In this document: one piece after another, positions 1 to 8,930 of the stretch | How positions within the stretch are numbered: position 1 is the first letter of the stretch | Layout: every line of letters begins with the position of its first letter | Assembly: GCA_027490755.1 (NCBI GenBank) | Contig: JAIXXL010000003.1 | Span: 1 to 64,000 of the forward strand | Reading direction: 5' to 3' | Origin: Betaproteobacteria bacterium | GTDB taxonomy: Bacteria; Pseudomonadota; Gammaproteobacteria; Burkholderiales; UBA3065 | DNA length: 64,000 bases | Position numbers and translations under genes: made by a program | Notes under the pieces: generated by a model | Databases searched by the model: none | What the model was told of the DNA's origin: nothing | The model's input: the letters and a program-made list of their open reading frames with translations, nothing else

Positions 1-102
1 CCGCAGGGCGATCACCCCGAACGCGAGGCGGATATACAAGACGCTGAGAGCAGACGCCGTGAGGGCGGCAATAGGTGCGGCGGGGATGGTGAATGTCGGC
101 AT
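1..102 (-). CDS. Membrane protein, N-terminal fragment (MAPEG-like)
   Basis: The reverse strand carries an ATG at 102 followed by 34 uninterrupted codons that run off the left edge. The visible residues begin MPTFTIPAAPIAALTAS and continue into a hydrophobic segment ending with VLYIRLAFGVIALR. A short polar start, one helix and then an Arg-containing turn is how MAPEG-family proteins (membrane-associated eicosanoid/glutathione metabolism type) usually begin. That family call is an inference from this short stretch only. The reading frame is too short to appear in a length-filtered ORF list. It lies just outside the repeat that bounds the neighbouring insert, so it is probably part of the older chromosome. 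Confidence 0.5.
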   Translation of the reverse strand, partial: MPTFTIPAAPIAALTASALSVLYIRLAFGVIALR

Positions 103-120
103 GGCCGGACTCTAAAACAA

Positions 121-144
121 ACGGCCCGCACTCAGGCGGGCCGT
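121..144 (-). terminator. Intrinsic terminator copy, left end of the insert
   Basis: Perfect 9-bp stem (121-129 with 136-144) and a 6-base loop. On the reverse strand it is followed by a T-rich tail made by the run of A at 113-120. It is nearly identical to the terminator behind the tRNA-Lys genes at 2324-2346, so it looks like a second copy of that site rather than an independent terminator. Confidence 0.65.
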
Positions 145-163
145 CACATGTCTGGTGGGTTGT
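121..163. repeat. Direct repeat, left copy (terminator plus tRNA-Lys 3' end)
   Basis: This stretch matches 2324-2364 apart from two one-base length differences. It covers the terminator hairpin, a short linker and then the last 11 bases of a tRNA-Lys gene with its CCA (153-163 read in reverse). Beyond 163 the match to the tRNA T-arm decays quickly. The pair brackets the DUF707-like gene and glf. This is the arrangement left by integration into a tRNA 3' end or by duplication and decay of a tRNA locus. No integrase is present. Confidence 0.6.
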
Positions 164-296
164 CGAGGACCGAGACCTGGCCAGAGGATGCTGGGCGCCA
201 TCCTTTTAAAGGACAACACCCTACCGTCCCGTTCTTGGAGGCTACGTCCGCGGACTTGGCTATAGTTCTTGTTCTTTATCGAGGAATCCGTTTGGC

Positions 297-1028
297 ATGA
301 GCAGGCCACACCTTGTCGTTGTCCGCGCCGGGGACAAGTCTCTCCACCCGCAATGGCTTTCGTCCCAGAACCGCACTTGGGATCTGGCGGTCAGTTGCTA
401 CGGCCGCCATCCACAACGCTATGTGGAGCAGTACGACCTTCTACACGTTTGTCCTGGCTCGAAGTGGCAGGGTCTCAATCAGTTCCTTGACGACCATCCG
501 GAGCTTCTGAGACCTTACCAATACGTTTGGTTTCCCGATGACGACCTGCTGACGACAACAGAAAACATCAACCTGTTTTTCTCGTGGTGTGAAAGACTGG
601 ACTGGGTCATCGCGCAACCCGCACTAACCAGAAACAGTTATTACGGTTGGCAGATTACCCGCCAAGTAGCCGATGTGGTTGCGCGCCGTACCAACTTCGT
701 CGAAATCATGGCGCCCTGCTTCAAGGTGAGCGAATTCAGACCGTACCGGCCCACCTTCGCCGAGAACTCGTCGGGCTACGGACTAGAGTGGTTGTGGCTG
801 TCTATTGCAGAAAAACATGGCCACGCAGACCGCCTTGGGATCGTCGACTGTACCCCGGTTTACCATACACGCCCCGTCGGCTCGGCCGGCAGTGGAGGTG
901 CTGCGGCCGCGCCATGCGCGGAGATGTTGCAATTGTTCAAGCGTCATGGCTTGCATACGATTAGCCCGACCGTGGGCTGTCGATATGTCCTTGGCGGCAA
1001 CCCAAACTCTGGACCACAAACGAACTGA
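297..1028 (+). CDS. DUF707-like protein, probable glycan-related enzyme
   Basis: A 243-residue soluble protein. Three blocks resemble the DUF707 family: an acidic FPDDDL motif near residue 79, a QPAL block near residue 108 and a VEIMAPCF block near residue 135, followed by a GYGLEWLW stretch. DUF707 proteins have a glycosyltransferase-like look (the acidic block resembles a DxD sugar-nucleotide site), but their reaction is not established. The ATG at 297 has a GAGGAA about 10 bases upstream. It lies next to glf, which makes a galactofuranose donor, so a role in decorating a surface glycan is a reasonable inference. Base composition is clearly lower in GC than the rest of the window, which suggests acquisition by transfer. 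Confidence 0.6.
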   Translation: MSRPHLVVVRAGDKSLHPQWLSSQNRTWDLAVSCYGRHPQRYVEQYDLLHVCPGSKWQGLNQFLDDHPELLRPYQYVWFPDDDLLTTTENINLFFSWCERLDWVIAQPALTRNSYYGWQITRQVADVVARRTNFVEIMAPCFKVSEFRPYRPTFAENSSGYGLEWLWLSIAEKHGHADRLGIVDCTPVYHTRPVGSAGSGGAAAAPCAEMLQLFKRHGLHTISPTVGCRYVLGGNPNSGPQTN

Positions 1029-1090
1029 GTGGAAGCCATGGAAACTGGCTGGCATACCCCCGATAGCGCCGTCAACTTCTCGCACTTGGA

Positions 1091-2134
1091 GTGCCGTTGA
1101 CTCCACATCGCATACTCGTCGTAGGCGCCGGCTTTACCGGTGCAGTGATCGCGCGGGAACTTGCCGATGCGGGTATGCGCGTTGACATCCTTGAGCAGCG
1201 CGAACACGCCGGCGGAAATGCGTTTGATTTCGTGAATGAGCATGGAATCCGCGTCCATCGCTACGGGCCACACCTGTTTCACACCTCAAATATGCAGGTG
1301 GTCGAGTGGTTAAGCCGATTCACCGAATGGCTCCCGTATCGCCACCGTGTCAAGGCTTTGTTGAGTGACGGTCGTTTCGTTACCTTGCCGGTCAACGCTG
1401 AAACTGCCGCGATTGTGGGCCTGGAGAACGTTATCGACGTATTTTTTCGTCCTTACACTCGCAAGATGTGGGGAATGGAACTGGAACAGGTTGACCCGAG
1501 TATTACCTCAAGGGTGCCTATTCGCGAAGACCTCAATGAGTTCTATTTCCCCGACGATAAATTTCAAGCCATACCCAAGTATGGCTATTCGGCACTCTTC
1601 AACCGAATGCTCGACCACGAACGAATCAGAGTCCAACTCAACGCTCCATTCCAGCCTGGGATGGAGCGCGAGTATGACCATTGCTTCAACTCGATGCCCA
1701 TCGACGAATTTTTTGGCTACACCCTTGGTGACCTCCCATACCGCTCGATCCGGTTTCATAACGTGACTCTACCTTTGCCCCAAGCCCTGCCAGTCGCGAC
1801 CGTCAATTTCACCCATGACGGCCCCTATACCCGGGTAACGGAATGGAAGCACCTACCCGGCCACGGCTACCCTCCATGGCACACCACCCTGACCATCGAA
1901 GAACCTTGCGACTACAGGGCTAACAACAACGAGCGATATTATCCAGTTAAGGATCGCGGTGGCCTAAATAGAGACCTCTATCGGCGGTATGCCGCGATGG
2001 CCAGCGAGACAATGACTTTCGTCGGCCGCTGCGGGTTGTATGCCTATCTGGACATGCACCAAGCGGTGAGTCATGCGATTGCTGCTGCGAGTAAATTTGT
2101 TGCCCGATGTGATGCTGGCTCCACCATGCGTTAA
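1091..2134 (+). CDS. glf: UDP-galactopyranose mutase
   Basis: Converts UDP-galactopyranose to UDP-galactofuranose, the donor for Galf residues in O-antigen, capsule or other glycans. The 347-residue protein opens with a flavin-binding Rossmann loop (VVGAGFTGAVIA, about residues 10-21), then an E-Q-R dinucleotide-binding end and the GGNA motif. The family hallmarks YGPHLFHT (residues 58-65), FFRPYTRKMWG and the C-terminal GRCGLYAYLDMHQ are all present, and length is normal. The start is taken as GTG 1091 because no ATG fits the frame there. There is no clear ribosome site, and TTG 1097 is possible. Composition is AT-richer than the flanks, like the preceding gene, so the two probably arrived together. 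Confidence 0.93.
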   Translation: MPLTPHRILVVGAGFTGAVIARELADAGMRVDILEQREHAGGNAFDFVNEHGIRVHRYGPHLFHTSNMQVVEWLSRFTEWLPYRHRVKALLSDGRFVTLPVNAETAAIVGLENVIDVFFRPYTRKMWGMELEQVDPSITSRVPIREDLNEFYFPDDKFQAIPKYGYSALFNRMLDHERIRVQLNAPFQPGMEREYDHCFNSMPIDEFFGYTLGDLPYRSIRFHNVTLPLPQALPVATVNFTHDGPYTRVTEWKHLPGHGYPPWHTTLTIEEPCDYRANNNERYYPVKDRGGLNRDLYRRYAAMASETMTFVGRCGLYAYLDMHQAVSHAIAAASKFVARCDAGSTMR

Positions 2135-2323
2135 CAGGCCTTTGAAATACTGGTCGCCAGTCGTCTTTGGACACACTGAGTTATGCGCCATCCAGGCTGC
2201 GAATTCATCGAAGGCAGGCGATAGTGGATGCATTGAGATGTGGAGGGGTGGTATCCCGCCGAAGGACAACTCAGCTTTGTCTTGTTCTTGGACGCTTCTC
2301 GCATACGGCCACACAGAAAGCTA
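2135..2323. other. Non-coding end of the insert
   Basis: No convincing gene, RNA or strong promoter is visible between the glf stop and the tRNA-side terminator. Short open frames occur on both strands, but they lack ribosome sites and have no recognisable content. Confidence 0.5.
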
Positions 2324-2346
2324 ACGGCCCGCACTCGGCGGGCCGT
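2324..2346 (-). terminator. Terminator of the tRNA-Lys pair
   Basis: 9-bp perfect stem (2324-2332 with 2338-2346), 5-base loop, then a T-rich tail on the reverse strand. It lies 7 bases beyond the CCA end of the tRNA-Lys(CTT) gene and would end the transcript of both tRNAs. It is part of the right copy of the direct repeat. Confidence 0.7.
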
Positions 2347-2364
2347 CAATGTCTGGTGGGTTGT
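2324..2364. repeat. Direct repeat, right copy (terminator plus tRNA-Lys 3' end)
   Basis: Partner of 121-163. Here the tRNA part is the intact 3' end of the tRNA-Lys(CTT) gene, so this copy is the functional or original site and the left copy is the remnant. The distance between copies is about 2.2 kb. Confidence 0.6.
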
Positions 2365-2429
2365 GAAGGATTCGAACCTTCGACCTACGGATTAAGAGTC
2401 CGCTGCTCTACCAACTGAGCTAACAACCC
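2354..2429 (-). tRNA. tRNA-Lys (anticodon CTT)
   Basis: 76 bases with encoded CCA. The acceptor stem GGGTTGT pairs with ACAACCC, the D-arm contains AGCTCAGTTGGTAGAGC, and the T-loop TTCGAAT is intact. The 7-base anticodon loop CTCTTAA places CTT at 34-36, reading AAG lysine codons. Its 3' end is duplicated at 153-163. Confidence 0.95.
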
Positions 2430-2450
2430 GGAAACCGGTCTGCGAACCGT

Positions 2451-2526
2451 TGGTGGGTCGTGTGCGACTCGAACGCACGACCAACGGATTAAAAGTCCGC
2501 TGCTCTACCGACTGAGCTAACGACCC
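2451..2526 (-). tRNA. tRNA-Lys (anticodon TTT)
   Basis: 76 bases with encoded CCA. The acceptor stem GGGTCGT pairs with ACGACCC and the anticodon loop CTTTTAA gives TTT, reading AAA and AAG. It lies 21 bases upstream of the CTT isoacceptor in the direction of transcription. The two share most of the D and anticodon arms, so they are probably co-transcribed, or products of an old tandem duplication. Confidence 0.96.
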
Positions 2527-2588
2527 GCAGGACCGCGGATGATAGTCGCGGCGAATGCCTAGGTCAACGCAGGCGAGGAAGAATCGTC

Positions 2589-3092
2589 TCAGGTCGCCCG
2601 AGACCAGCTCACCCGCACCATGTACTCGTCTTCCGGGTACTCGATCTCAAGGTGGCCACCAAAGGCCTGACCAATGGCGCTGCCGATGCGCTGCGCCAGA
2701 TGCGGGTCGGTGGTGCTGAGCACCAAGCTGCCCGCTTCGGCGCGGATGGCCATGATCCGCTGCAGCGGGTGCTCAGCGTTCTCGATGTTCTCCTGCTTGC
2801 GCGCCATGTTCAGCAGCGCCTCGCGATTGGCCATGGCGTAACTGCCGCTCAGGGTAACGATGCCCGCCGGGAAATCCTCTTGTGTGCGCAGGCAGGCTGG
2901 GCAGGTGTGCTTGTGGGCGCCGGGCGGGCGGCCGAGGCGCTGCCAGCGGCCAGCGTGGAAGACCAAGCCGCAGGCCGGGCAGACCGCTGGCTCCTTGGGC
3001 TTGCCGCGCTCGCGGTAGGGGTCATGCCGGACCTCGTCGATCTGCCGGTCGCGGTGACGGTGGGTGTGGGCTCGGATCTCGTCGATGCGCAT
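2589..3092 (-). CDS. BCAM0308-type zinc-ribbon protein
   Basis: A 167-residue soluble protein with two CPxC knuckles, CPACGLVFHAGRW near residues 38-50 and CPACLR near residue 64, that form a predicted zinc ribbon. A basic His/Arg-rich N terminus comes before it, and the C-terminal half resembles an RNA-binding fold of the NMD3/BCAM0308 group. The family is common in betaproteobacteria and has no proven role. ATG 3092 has GAGG 7 bases upstream. It follows the CBS-domain gene by 9 bases on the same strand, so the two are co-transcribed. A part in RNA or ribosome handling under stress is a guess only. Confidence 0.7.
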   Translation of the reverse strand: MRIDEIRAHTHRHRDRQIDEVRHDPYRERGKPKEPAVCPACGLVFHAGRWQRLGRPPGAHKHTCPACLRTQEDFPAGIVTLSGSYAMANREALLNMARKQENIENAEHPLQRIMAIRAEAGSLVLSTTDPHLAQRIGSAIGQAFGGHLEIEYPEDEYMVRVSWSRAT

Positions 3093-3101
3093 GGTCTTGC
3101 C

Positions 3102-3560
3102 TCAGGACGCGGCTTTGCGGAAGCCGCATTCGCGGCGCTGCGCCCGCTCGCCGATCGACGCCAATGCCGACATCTCCTCGGCCAGCAGCGACTGCACATC
3201 GTCCGCCGCGACGATACCGATCAGGCTACCGCGCGAGGAGGTGACCGGTATGCGTCGCACGCCGCGCACGCGCATCAGCTCGGTGGTCTCGGCGATGCCG
3301 GTATCCTCGTGCACCGAGAGCAGCTCATCGCTCATGATGTCGCCCGCCGCCACCACATCCGGGTCAAGCCCTACGGCCACCACGGCAACGACGATGTCGC
3401 GGTCGGTGAGCATGCCGATGGGCGTTCGCGCGCCGGCAGCTTCTTCCACCACCACCACGCTGCCGACATGGTGCTGCCGCATCAATTGCGCGGCCTTGGC
3501 CACGCTCTCGACGCGGTCGATACACACCACTTCGCGACTGCAGATGTCGCCAACGCCCAT
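3102..3560 (-). CDS. Twin CBS-domain protein
   Basis: A 152-residue protein made almost wholly of a CBS pair. The first repeat spans about residues 5-60, with ADP-ribosyl-type loop PIGMLTDRDIV. The second spans about residues 75-125, with RRIPV and GSLIGIVAADDV. CBS pairs bind adenosine nucleotides and report energy state. Stand-alone proteins of this size often regulate an unknown partner. The open frame extends 24 codons further, but ATG 3560 has a GAGG site at the right spacing and the upstream part looks non-coding. A short basic tail (ERAQRRECGFRKAAS) follows the last CBS repeat. It is the upstream partner of the zinc-ribbon gene. Confidence 0.82.
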   Translation of the reverse strand: MGVGDICSREVVCIDRVESVAKAAQLMRQHHVGSVVVVEEAAGARTPIGMLTDRDIVVAVVAVGLDPDVVAAGDIMSDELLSVHEDTGIAETTELMRVRGVRRIPVTSSRGSLIGIVAADDVQSLLAEEMSALASIGERAQRRECGFRKAAS

Positions 3561-3646
3561 GATCCTCACTCCTGCTGGTTCGGAGAGGGCAGTGTGTCGG
3601 TGGGGGTGCAGGGCTGCTTTGACCGGGCGCAAGCCGCGGTGGGGGC

Positions 3647-4663
3647 TTACAGCTTGGATTCGCGGATCAGGGCCTCGAGCCGGGCCGTAGCGCTGCCGTC
3701 GCGCAGAGCATGTTGCGCACGTGCCACGCCGTCCTCCAGCGATACAGCCATGCCGGCCACATAGACCGCGGCCCCGGCGTTGAGGGCGACGATGTCGGCG
3801 GCGGGGCCGGCCTTGCCGGCGAGCACGTCGCGCAGCACTGCAGCCGACTGGGCGACGCCATCGACGCGGATGCTGCCGATGTCGGCACGGTTCATACCGA
3901 ATCGCTCTGGCGTGAGTGTGTACTCACTTATGGCCCCATCTAGCAATTCGGAGACAAAGGTCTCGCCGCTCAGCGTGATCTCGTCCAGGCCATCGCTGCC
4001 GTGCACCACCATCACGTGCCGGCTGCCAAGTTCACGCAGCACCTCGGCCATGGTGCGGGTGAGCGACCGGCTGAATACGCCAAGCAACTGGTTGGGTGCG
4101 CCAGCCGGGTTGGTCAGCGGCCCCAGGACGTTGAAGATGGTGCGCACGCCAAGTGCCTTGCGCACTGGCGCGGCGTGCTTCATGGCGCTGTGGTGGTTGG
4201 GCGCGAACAGGAAGCCCAGGCCGACCGAGTCGATCAGCTGGCCGACGCGATCCGGGCCGGTGTTCAGGTTGACGCCCAGATGCTCCAGCACGTCGGCGCT
4301 GCCGCTGCCAGAGCTCACCGCGCGGCCACCGTGCTTGGCTACCTTGGCACCGCAGGCGGCGGCCACGAACGCGGCGGTGGTCGAGATGTTGAAGGTGTGC
4401 AGCGAGTCGCCACCGGTGCCGCAGGTGTCGACCAGGTGGCTGCGGTCCGCCACCGTGACTTTGGCCGAGAGCTCGCGCATGACCTCGGCGGCGGCGGCGA
4501 TCTCGGTCACCGTCTCGCCCTTGCAGCGCAGCGCGATGACCGCCGCGGCGATCTGCGCCGGTTCTAGTTCGCCGCCCATCAGCGCACGCATCAGCGCGAG
4601 CATCTGGTCGCGCGAGAGGTCCTCGCGGGCGAGCAGGCGGTTGAGCGTGTCCTTGAAGATCAC
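3647..4663 (-). CDS. trpD: Anthranilate phosphoribosyltransferase
   Basis: Second step of tryptophan synthesis: transfers phosphoribose from PRPP to anthranilate. The 338-residue protein has the family's Gly-rich PRPP loop CGTGGDS, the KHGGRAVSSGSGSADVLE block and the FNVLGPLTNP block. The start is taken as GTG 4663, where homologues begin (IFKDTLNRLLARE). Frames extending further upstream run through trpG. The trpG stop lies 4 bases before this start, so translation is probably coupled. Unlike many betaproteobacterial trp operons, no trpC follows; the next gene is a CBS protein. Confidence 0.95.
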   Translation of the reverse strand: MIFKDTLNRLLAREDLSRDQMLALMRALMGGELEPAQIAAAVIALRCKGETVTEIAAAAEVMRELSAKVTVADRSHLVDTCGTGGDSLHTFNISTTAAFVAAACGAKVAKHGGRAVSSGSGSADVLEHLGVNLNTGPDRVGQLIDSVGLGFLFAPNHHSAMKHAAPVRKALGVRTIFNVLGPLTNPAGAPNQLLGVFSRSLTRTMAEVLRELGSRHVMVVHGSDGLDEITLSGETFVSELLDGAISEYTLTPERFGMNRADIGSIRVDGVAQSAAVLRDVLAGKAGPAADIVALNAGAAVYVAGMAVSLEDGVARAQHALRDGSATARLEALIRESKL

Positions 4664-4667
4664 GGGT

Positions 4668-5258
<591 letters not shown>

Positions 5259-5368
5259 GGCGTGCCTATGTCCTTGTATCGACGGGCTGCGGGGCCCGCA
5301 AACGGCAAATGGTACCCGCGCCGGTACCCCTGATCACGTTTTGCGTCCATGTTTTGGGCTCCTGCAGC

Positions 5369-5728
5369 TCAGCCGAGCAAGATCAGCCCCCACATCACCG
5401 GCACATTCACCAGCGCCACGAAGACCCCGGCCGAGCCAGCATCCTTGGCGAACTTGCTCAGCGGGTGGTCCTCGTAACCGACCCGGTCGATGGCCTTCTC
5501 GATGCCGGTGTTGAGTAGTTCGGCAATGAGCACGAGCGCGAGGCTGCCGACCATGACCGCGTTCTCAAGGCCGCTGCGGTCGAGGAAAGGCAGCGTCAGC
5601 AGGAATAGCATGCCGAGCGCACACTCCTGACGAAAAGCGGCCTCCTCGCGCCAAGACGTGGCAAGTCCGTCGAGGGAGTGTCTGCCGGCGTCGATGATGC
5701 GGGGGATACCAGTCTTCTTCGGGCGCAT
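5369..5728 (-). CDS. dgkA: Diacylglycerol kinase (prokaryotic DgkA type)
   Basis: Small inner-membrane enzyme that phosphorylates diacylglycerol to recycle lipid head-group by-products. At 119 residues it has three predicted membrane helices. The DgkA signature follows the REEAAFRQE segment: the run LIAELLNTGIEKAIDRV contains the catalytic Glu and Asn residues. ATG 5728 is preferred because GAGGTG lies at proper spacing; an upstream GTG at 5734 overlaps the ilvA stop but is too close to that site. It follows ilvA without a gap, in one transcript. Confidence 0.93.
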   Translation of the reverse strand: MRPKKTGIPRIIDAGRHSLDGLATSWREEAAFRQECALGMLFLLTLPFLDRSGLENAVMVGSLALVLIAELLNTGIEKAIDRVGYEDHPLSKFAKDAGSAGVFVALVNVPVMWGLILLG

Positions 5729-5730
5729 AT

Positions 5731-7257
5731 TCACCTCAGGAACAGCCGGTAGGCCGGGTTCTCCGTCTCCTCGACGAAGGGGTAACCGAGCGCGTCCAGG
5801 AAGCCCTGGAAACGGCTCTTGTCTTGCGGCGGCACCTGTATGCCGACCAGCACGCGGCCGTAGTCGGCGCCGTGGTTGCGGTAGTGGAACAGCGAGATGT
5901 TCCAGCCCTGCGGCATCTGCGTCAGGAAGTTGAGCAGCGCGCCCGGCCGCTCGGGGAAGGTGAAGCGGTAGAGCAGCTCGTTGGCCGCGTCTGCGCGCCC
6001 GCCGACCATGTGCCGCAGGTGGCTCTTGGCCATCTCGTCATCGGTCAGGTCGAGCGTGGGCAGCCCGTGCGCCGCGAGGTTGGCCACCAGCTTGCGGCCC
6101 TCGTCGCGGCTGCCCACGCCCACGCCGACGAAGATGTGCGCCGCCTGCGGGTCGGCGTAGCGGTAGTTGAATTCGGTGATGTTGCGGTTGCCGATCTGCG
6201 CGCAGAAGGCCTTGAACGCGCCCGGCTGCTCGGGGATGGTCACCGCCAGCACGGCCTCGCGCTGCTCGCCGACCTCGGCGCGTTCGGCCACAAAGCGCAG
6301 CCGGTCGAAGTTCATGTTGGCGCCGGAGGCGATGGCGACCACCGTCTTGCCACTGAGACCATTCTCGGCCAGCCAGGCCTTGGCCCCGGCCACGCCGAGC
6401 GCACCGGCCGGCTCAAGGATGCTGCGCGTGTCCTCGAAGACATCCTTGATGGCAGCACAGATGGCGTCGTTGTCGACGCGGACGATGCCGTCGCAGAGGT
6501 CCTTGCACAGGCGGAAGGTCTCCTCGCCGACCAGCTTGACCGCCGCGCCGTCAGCGAAAAGGCCGACCTGCGCCAGCTCCACACGCTTGCCGGCGGCGAG
6601 CGATTGCGCCATGGCGTCGGCATCGGCGGCCTCGACGCCAAACACCTTGATCTCCGGCCGCAGCGACTTGATCGCCGCCGCCACGCCGGCCAGCAGTCCG
6701 CCACCGCCGACGCAGCAGAACACCGCGTCGATCGGGCCCGGGTGCTGCTCGAGGATCTCCAGCCCGATGGTGCCCTGGCCAGCGATCACGTCGCGGTCGT
6801 CGAAGGGGTGGACGAAGGTCATGCCCTCGGTCTTTTCGAGTTCGCGGGCGTGGGCGTAGGCCTCGTCGTAGCTCATGCCGTGCAGCACCACCTCGCCGCC
6901 GCGACGGCGTACGGCGTTCACCTTGATGGCGGGCGTGGTGGTAGGCATGACGATGACGGCGCGGCAGCCGATCTTGGCCGCCGACAGTGCCACACCCTGC
7001 GCGTGGTTGCCGGCCGAGGCGCAGATGACGCCCTTTGCCAATTGCTCGGGTGTGAGGTGCGCGATGCGGTTGTAGGCGCCGCGCAGCTTGAAGCTGAACA
7101 CCGGTTGCTGGTCCTCGCGCTTGAAGAACACCCGATTGCCGACCCGCTCCGACAGCGCCGGCGCGAAGCCCAGATCGGTGCGCACGGCAACGTCGTAGAC
7201 GCGCGCGTCGCGGATGCGCTGCAGGTAGTCGGCAGGGGTCAGGTTGGTGGTGGACAC
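5731..7257 (-). CDS. ilvA: Threonine dehydratase (biosynthetic)
   Basis: PLP enzyme that deaminates threonine to 2-oxobutyrate, the first committed step of isoleucine synthesis. PLP lysine motif SFKLRGAYN and the Gly-rich phosphate loop GGGGLLAG are present. Two ACT-like regulatory domains follow (about residues 320-415 and 415-508), which fits isoleucine feedback control. GTG 7257 gives 508 residues, matching family length. A TTG at 7308 would add 17 residues without homology. It is divergent from rpiA. Confidence 0.95.
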   Translation of the reverse strand: MSTTNLTPADYLQRIRDARVYDVAVRTDLGFAPALSERVGNRVFFKREDQQPVFSFKLRGAYNRIAHLTPEQLAKGVICASAGNHAQGVALSAAKIGCRAVIVMPTTTPAIKVNAVRRRGGEVVLHGMSYDEAYAHARELEKTEGMTFVHPFDDRDVIAGQGTIGLEILEQHPGPIDAVFCCVGGGGLLAGVAAAIKSLRPEIKVFGVEAADADAMAQSLAAGKRVELAQVGLFADGAAVKLVGEETFRLCKDLCDGIVRVDNDAICAAIKDVFEDTRSILEPAGALGVAGAKAWLAENGLSGKTVVAIASGANMNFDRLRFVAERAEVGEQREAVLAVTIPEQPGAFKAFCAQIGNRNITEFNYRYADPQAAHIFVGVGVGSRDEGRKLVANLAAHGLPTLDLTDDEMAKSHLRHMVGGRADAANELLYRFTFPERPGALLNFLTQMPQGWNISLFHYRNHGADYGRVLVGIQVPPQDKSRFQGFLDALGYPFVEETENPAYRLFLR

Positions 7258-7378
7258 GAGCGCACGAGGCAGGCCGGGATGGAAGGCCGAAAGGTTAACA
7301 GAGGGCAAGCCGCCGGACCGCGCCGGGCTGGCCTTTGGGCTATCCTCGAAGTGTTCGCATCAGTCGGGAAGTCGATCC

Positions 7379-8059
7379 GTGGGTCTCTTCAGTTCAGCCG
7401 CCGACCAGGCCAAGCGCGCCGTCGCCGAAGCCGCTTTGGCGTATGTGCCGCGCGGGCAGGTGATCGGCGTCGGCACCGGGTCCACCGCCAACTTCTTTAT
7501 CGACATGCTGGGCGACCTGCGTCAGCAGATCGTGGGTGCTGTCGCCAGTTCCGAGGCTACCGCCCAGCGCCTGAAGAAGGTCGGCATCGAGGTGCTAGAT
7601 CTGAACTCGGTCAATGATCTGCCGGTTTACGTGGACGGCGCCGACGAGATCAGCCCCGACCTGCACCTGATCAAGGGCGGCGGGGGCGCGCTCACGCGCG
7701 AGAAGATCGTCGCAGCCGTGGCCCGCCAGTTCGTCTGCATCGCCGACGAGAGCAAGTGCGTCGACATCCTCGGCCGTTTCCCGCTGCCGGTGGAGGTGAT
7801 CCCCATGGCGCGCGCCTACGTGGCCCGCGAACTGGTGCGGCTGGGCGGCGCGCCTGACCTGCGCATCGGCGTGACCACCGACAACGGCAACTGCATCCTC
7901 GACGTGCACGGGCTGGAGATCCTCAACCCCATCGAGATGGAGCGCGAGATCAACCAGATCACCGGCGTGGTCACCGTCGGCCTGTTCGCCCGCCGCCCGG
8001 CCAATGTCGCGCTGATCGGCGGCGCCAATGGCGTGCGACGGCTCGAGGCGCGGGCTTGA
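7379..8059 (+). CDS. rpiA: Ribose-5-phosphate isomerase A
   Basis: Interconverts ribose 5-phosphate and ribulose 5-phosphate in the pentose phosphate pathway. The protein has 226 residues, as expected. Signatures include [13 protein letters not shown], the DGADEI catalytic block and the [11 protein letters not shown] block. The GTG at 7379 is chosen because homology begins at [19 protein letters not shown] and GGGAAG lies upstream. The in-frame extension to 7244 covers the intergenic region and the ilvA start. It is transcribed toward phoU. Confidence 0.94.
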   Translation: MGLFSSAADQAKRAVAEAALAYVPRGQVIGVGTGSTANFFIDMLGDLRQQIVGAVASSEATAQRLKKVGIEVLDLNSVNDLPVYVDGADEISPDLHLIKGGGGALTREKIVAAVARQFVCIADESKCVDILGRFPLPVEVIPMARAYVARELVRLGGAPDLRIGVTTDNGNCILDVHGLEILNPIEMEREINQITGVVTVGLFARRPANVALIGGANGVRRLEARA

Positions 8060-8077
8060 GCGGCAACTGAATTCTTT

Positions 8078-8095
8078 CTGTCATATTCCTCTCAT
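8078..8095 (+). promoter_or_regulatory. Pho box upstream of phoU
   Basis: Two 7-base direct repeats, CTGTCAT (8078-8084) and CTCTCAT (8089-8095), separated by exactly 4 bases, 49 bases before the phoU start. This is the standard PhoB half-site layout (CTGTCAT, 4 bases, CTGTCAT). It predicts induction of phoU, and perhaps of ppx, by phosphate starvation. Confidence 0.75.
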
Positions 8096-8143
8096 AGACT
8101 CTCGCCTTCCCGAAGTCGCCGGCAACAAAAAGCAGGAGCAGCC

Positions 8144-8848
8144 ATGAACCAGCACATCAGCAGCAAGTTCGACGCCGAGCTCGAGGCGTTGCGCAGCCGC
8201 GTCTCGCACATGGGCGGCCTGGTCGAGGCGCAGTTGGCCCGGCTCGCGGGGGCACTCGCGACCAACAATGTCGGCGATTTCGAGACGGTGATGACCAGCG
8301 ATTACCAGATCAACGCGCTGGAGGTCGAGATCGATGAGCTCTGCACCCACCTGATTGCCACCCGGCAACCGGTCGCCAACGACCTGCGCTTGGTCATGGC
8401 CACCATCAAGTCGATCACCGACCTTGAGCGGATCGGCGACAAGGCCGAGAAGATCGCCCGCAAGGCACACGCCATCTCGCTCGACGGTGGCTTGCAGGTG
8501 ACCCGCTTTGCCGAACTGCGCTCGATGCTGGACAAGGTCATGGTGATGGTGCGTCAGGCGCTGGACTCTTACGCCCGTCTGGACCCCTCTCTGGCGCCCG
8601 TGGTGGCGGCCGCCGACAAAGCCGTTGACCTCGAGTTCGATGGCATCACCCGGCAGCTCATCACGCACATGATGGAGAACCCGCGCAACATCTCGGCGGC
8701 ACTAGACATCCTGTTCGTCGCCAAGGCCATCGAGCGCATCGGCGATCACGCCACCAACATGACCGAGTACGTTGTCTACATGGTGCAGGGTCGCGACGTG
8801 CGCCACGTCACGCCGGAGACTCTGGCGAAGGTGAGCAGCGGCGCCTGA
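8144..8848 (+). CDS. phoU: Phosphate-specific transport accessory protein PhoU
   Basis: Negative modulator of the PhoR/PhoB system and of Pst phosphate uptake. The 234-residue protein is all-helical, with the two PhoU repeats, each with its metal-binding acidic motif (ITDLERIGDKAEKIA near residue 90, IERIGDHATNMTE near residue 195). Here it stands alone without pstSCAB, linked instead to polyphosphate genes. ATG 8144 has GGAG at good spacing, and a Pho box lies just upstream. Confidence 0.96.
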   Translation: MNQHISSKFDAELEALRSRVSHMGGLVEAQLARLAGALATNNVGDFETVMTSDYQINALEVEIDELCTHLIATRQPVANDLRLVMATIKSITDLERIGDKAEKIARKAHAISLDGGLQVTRFAELRSMLDKVMVMVRQALDSYARLDPSLAPVVAAADKAVDLEFDGITRQLITHMMENPRNISAALDILFVAKAIERIGDHATNMTEYVVYMVQGRDVRHVTPETLAKVSSGA

Positions 8849-8930
8849 GTCGTCGGCTGCGGGCGGTAAAATCGCGGCAGTCCGGGTCGCTTGTCGGCCT
8901 GCAAGTTCCGCCGTCTGAGGGGTGTACGTC

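Noticed and set aside
2324..2526. Complete mobile element at the tRNA-Lys genes
   Set aside because: No integrase, transposase or terminal inverted repeats are present; only the tRNA-end repeat supports an insertion history.
5824..7617. Long + strand open frame antisense to ilvA
   Set aside because: High GC keeps antisense frames open. The composition is His/Gln/Ala/Val/Gly-rich without known motifs, and ilvA on the other strand is certain.
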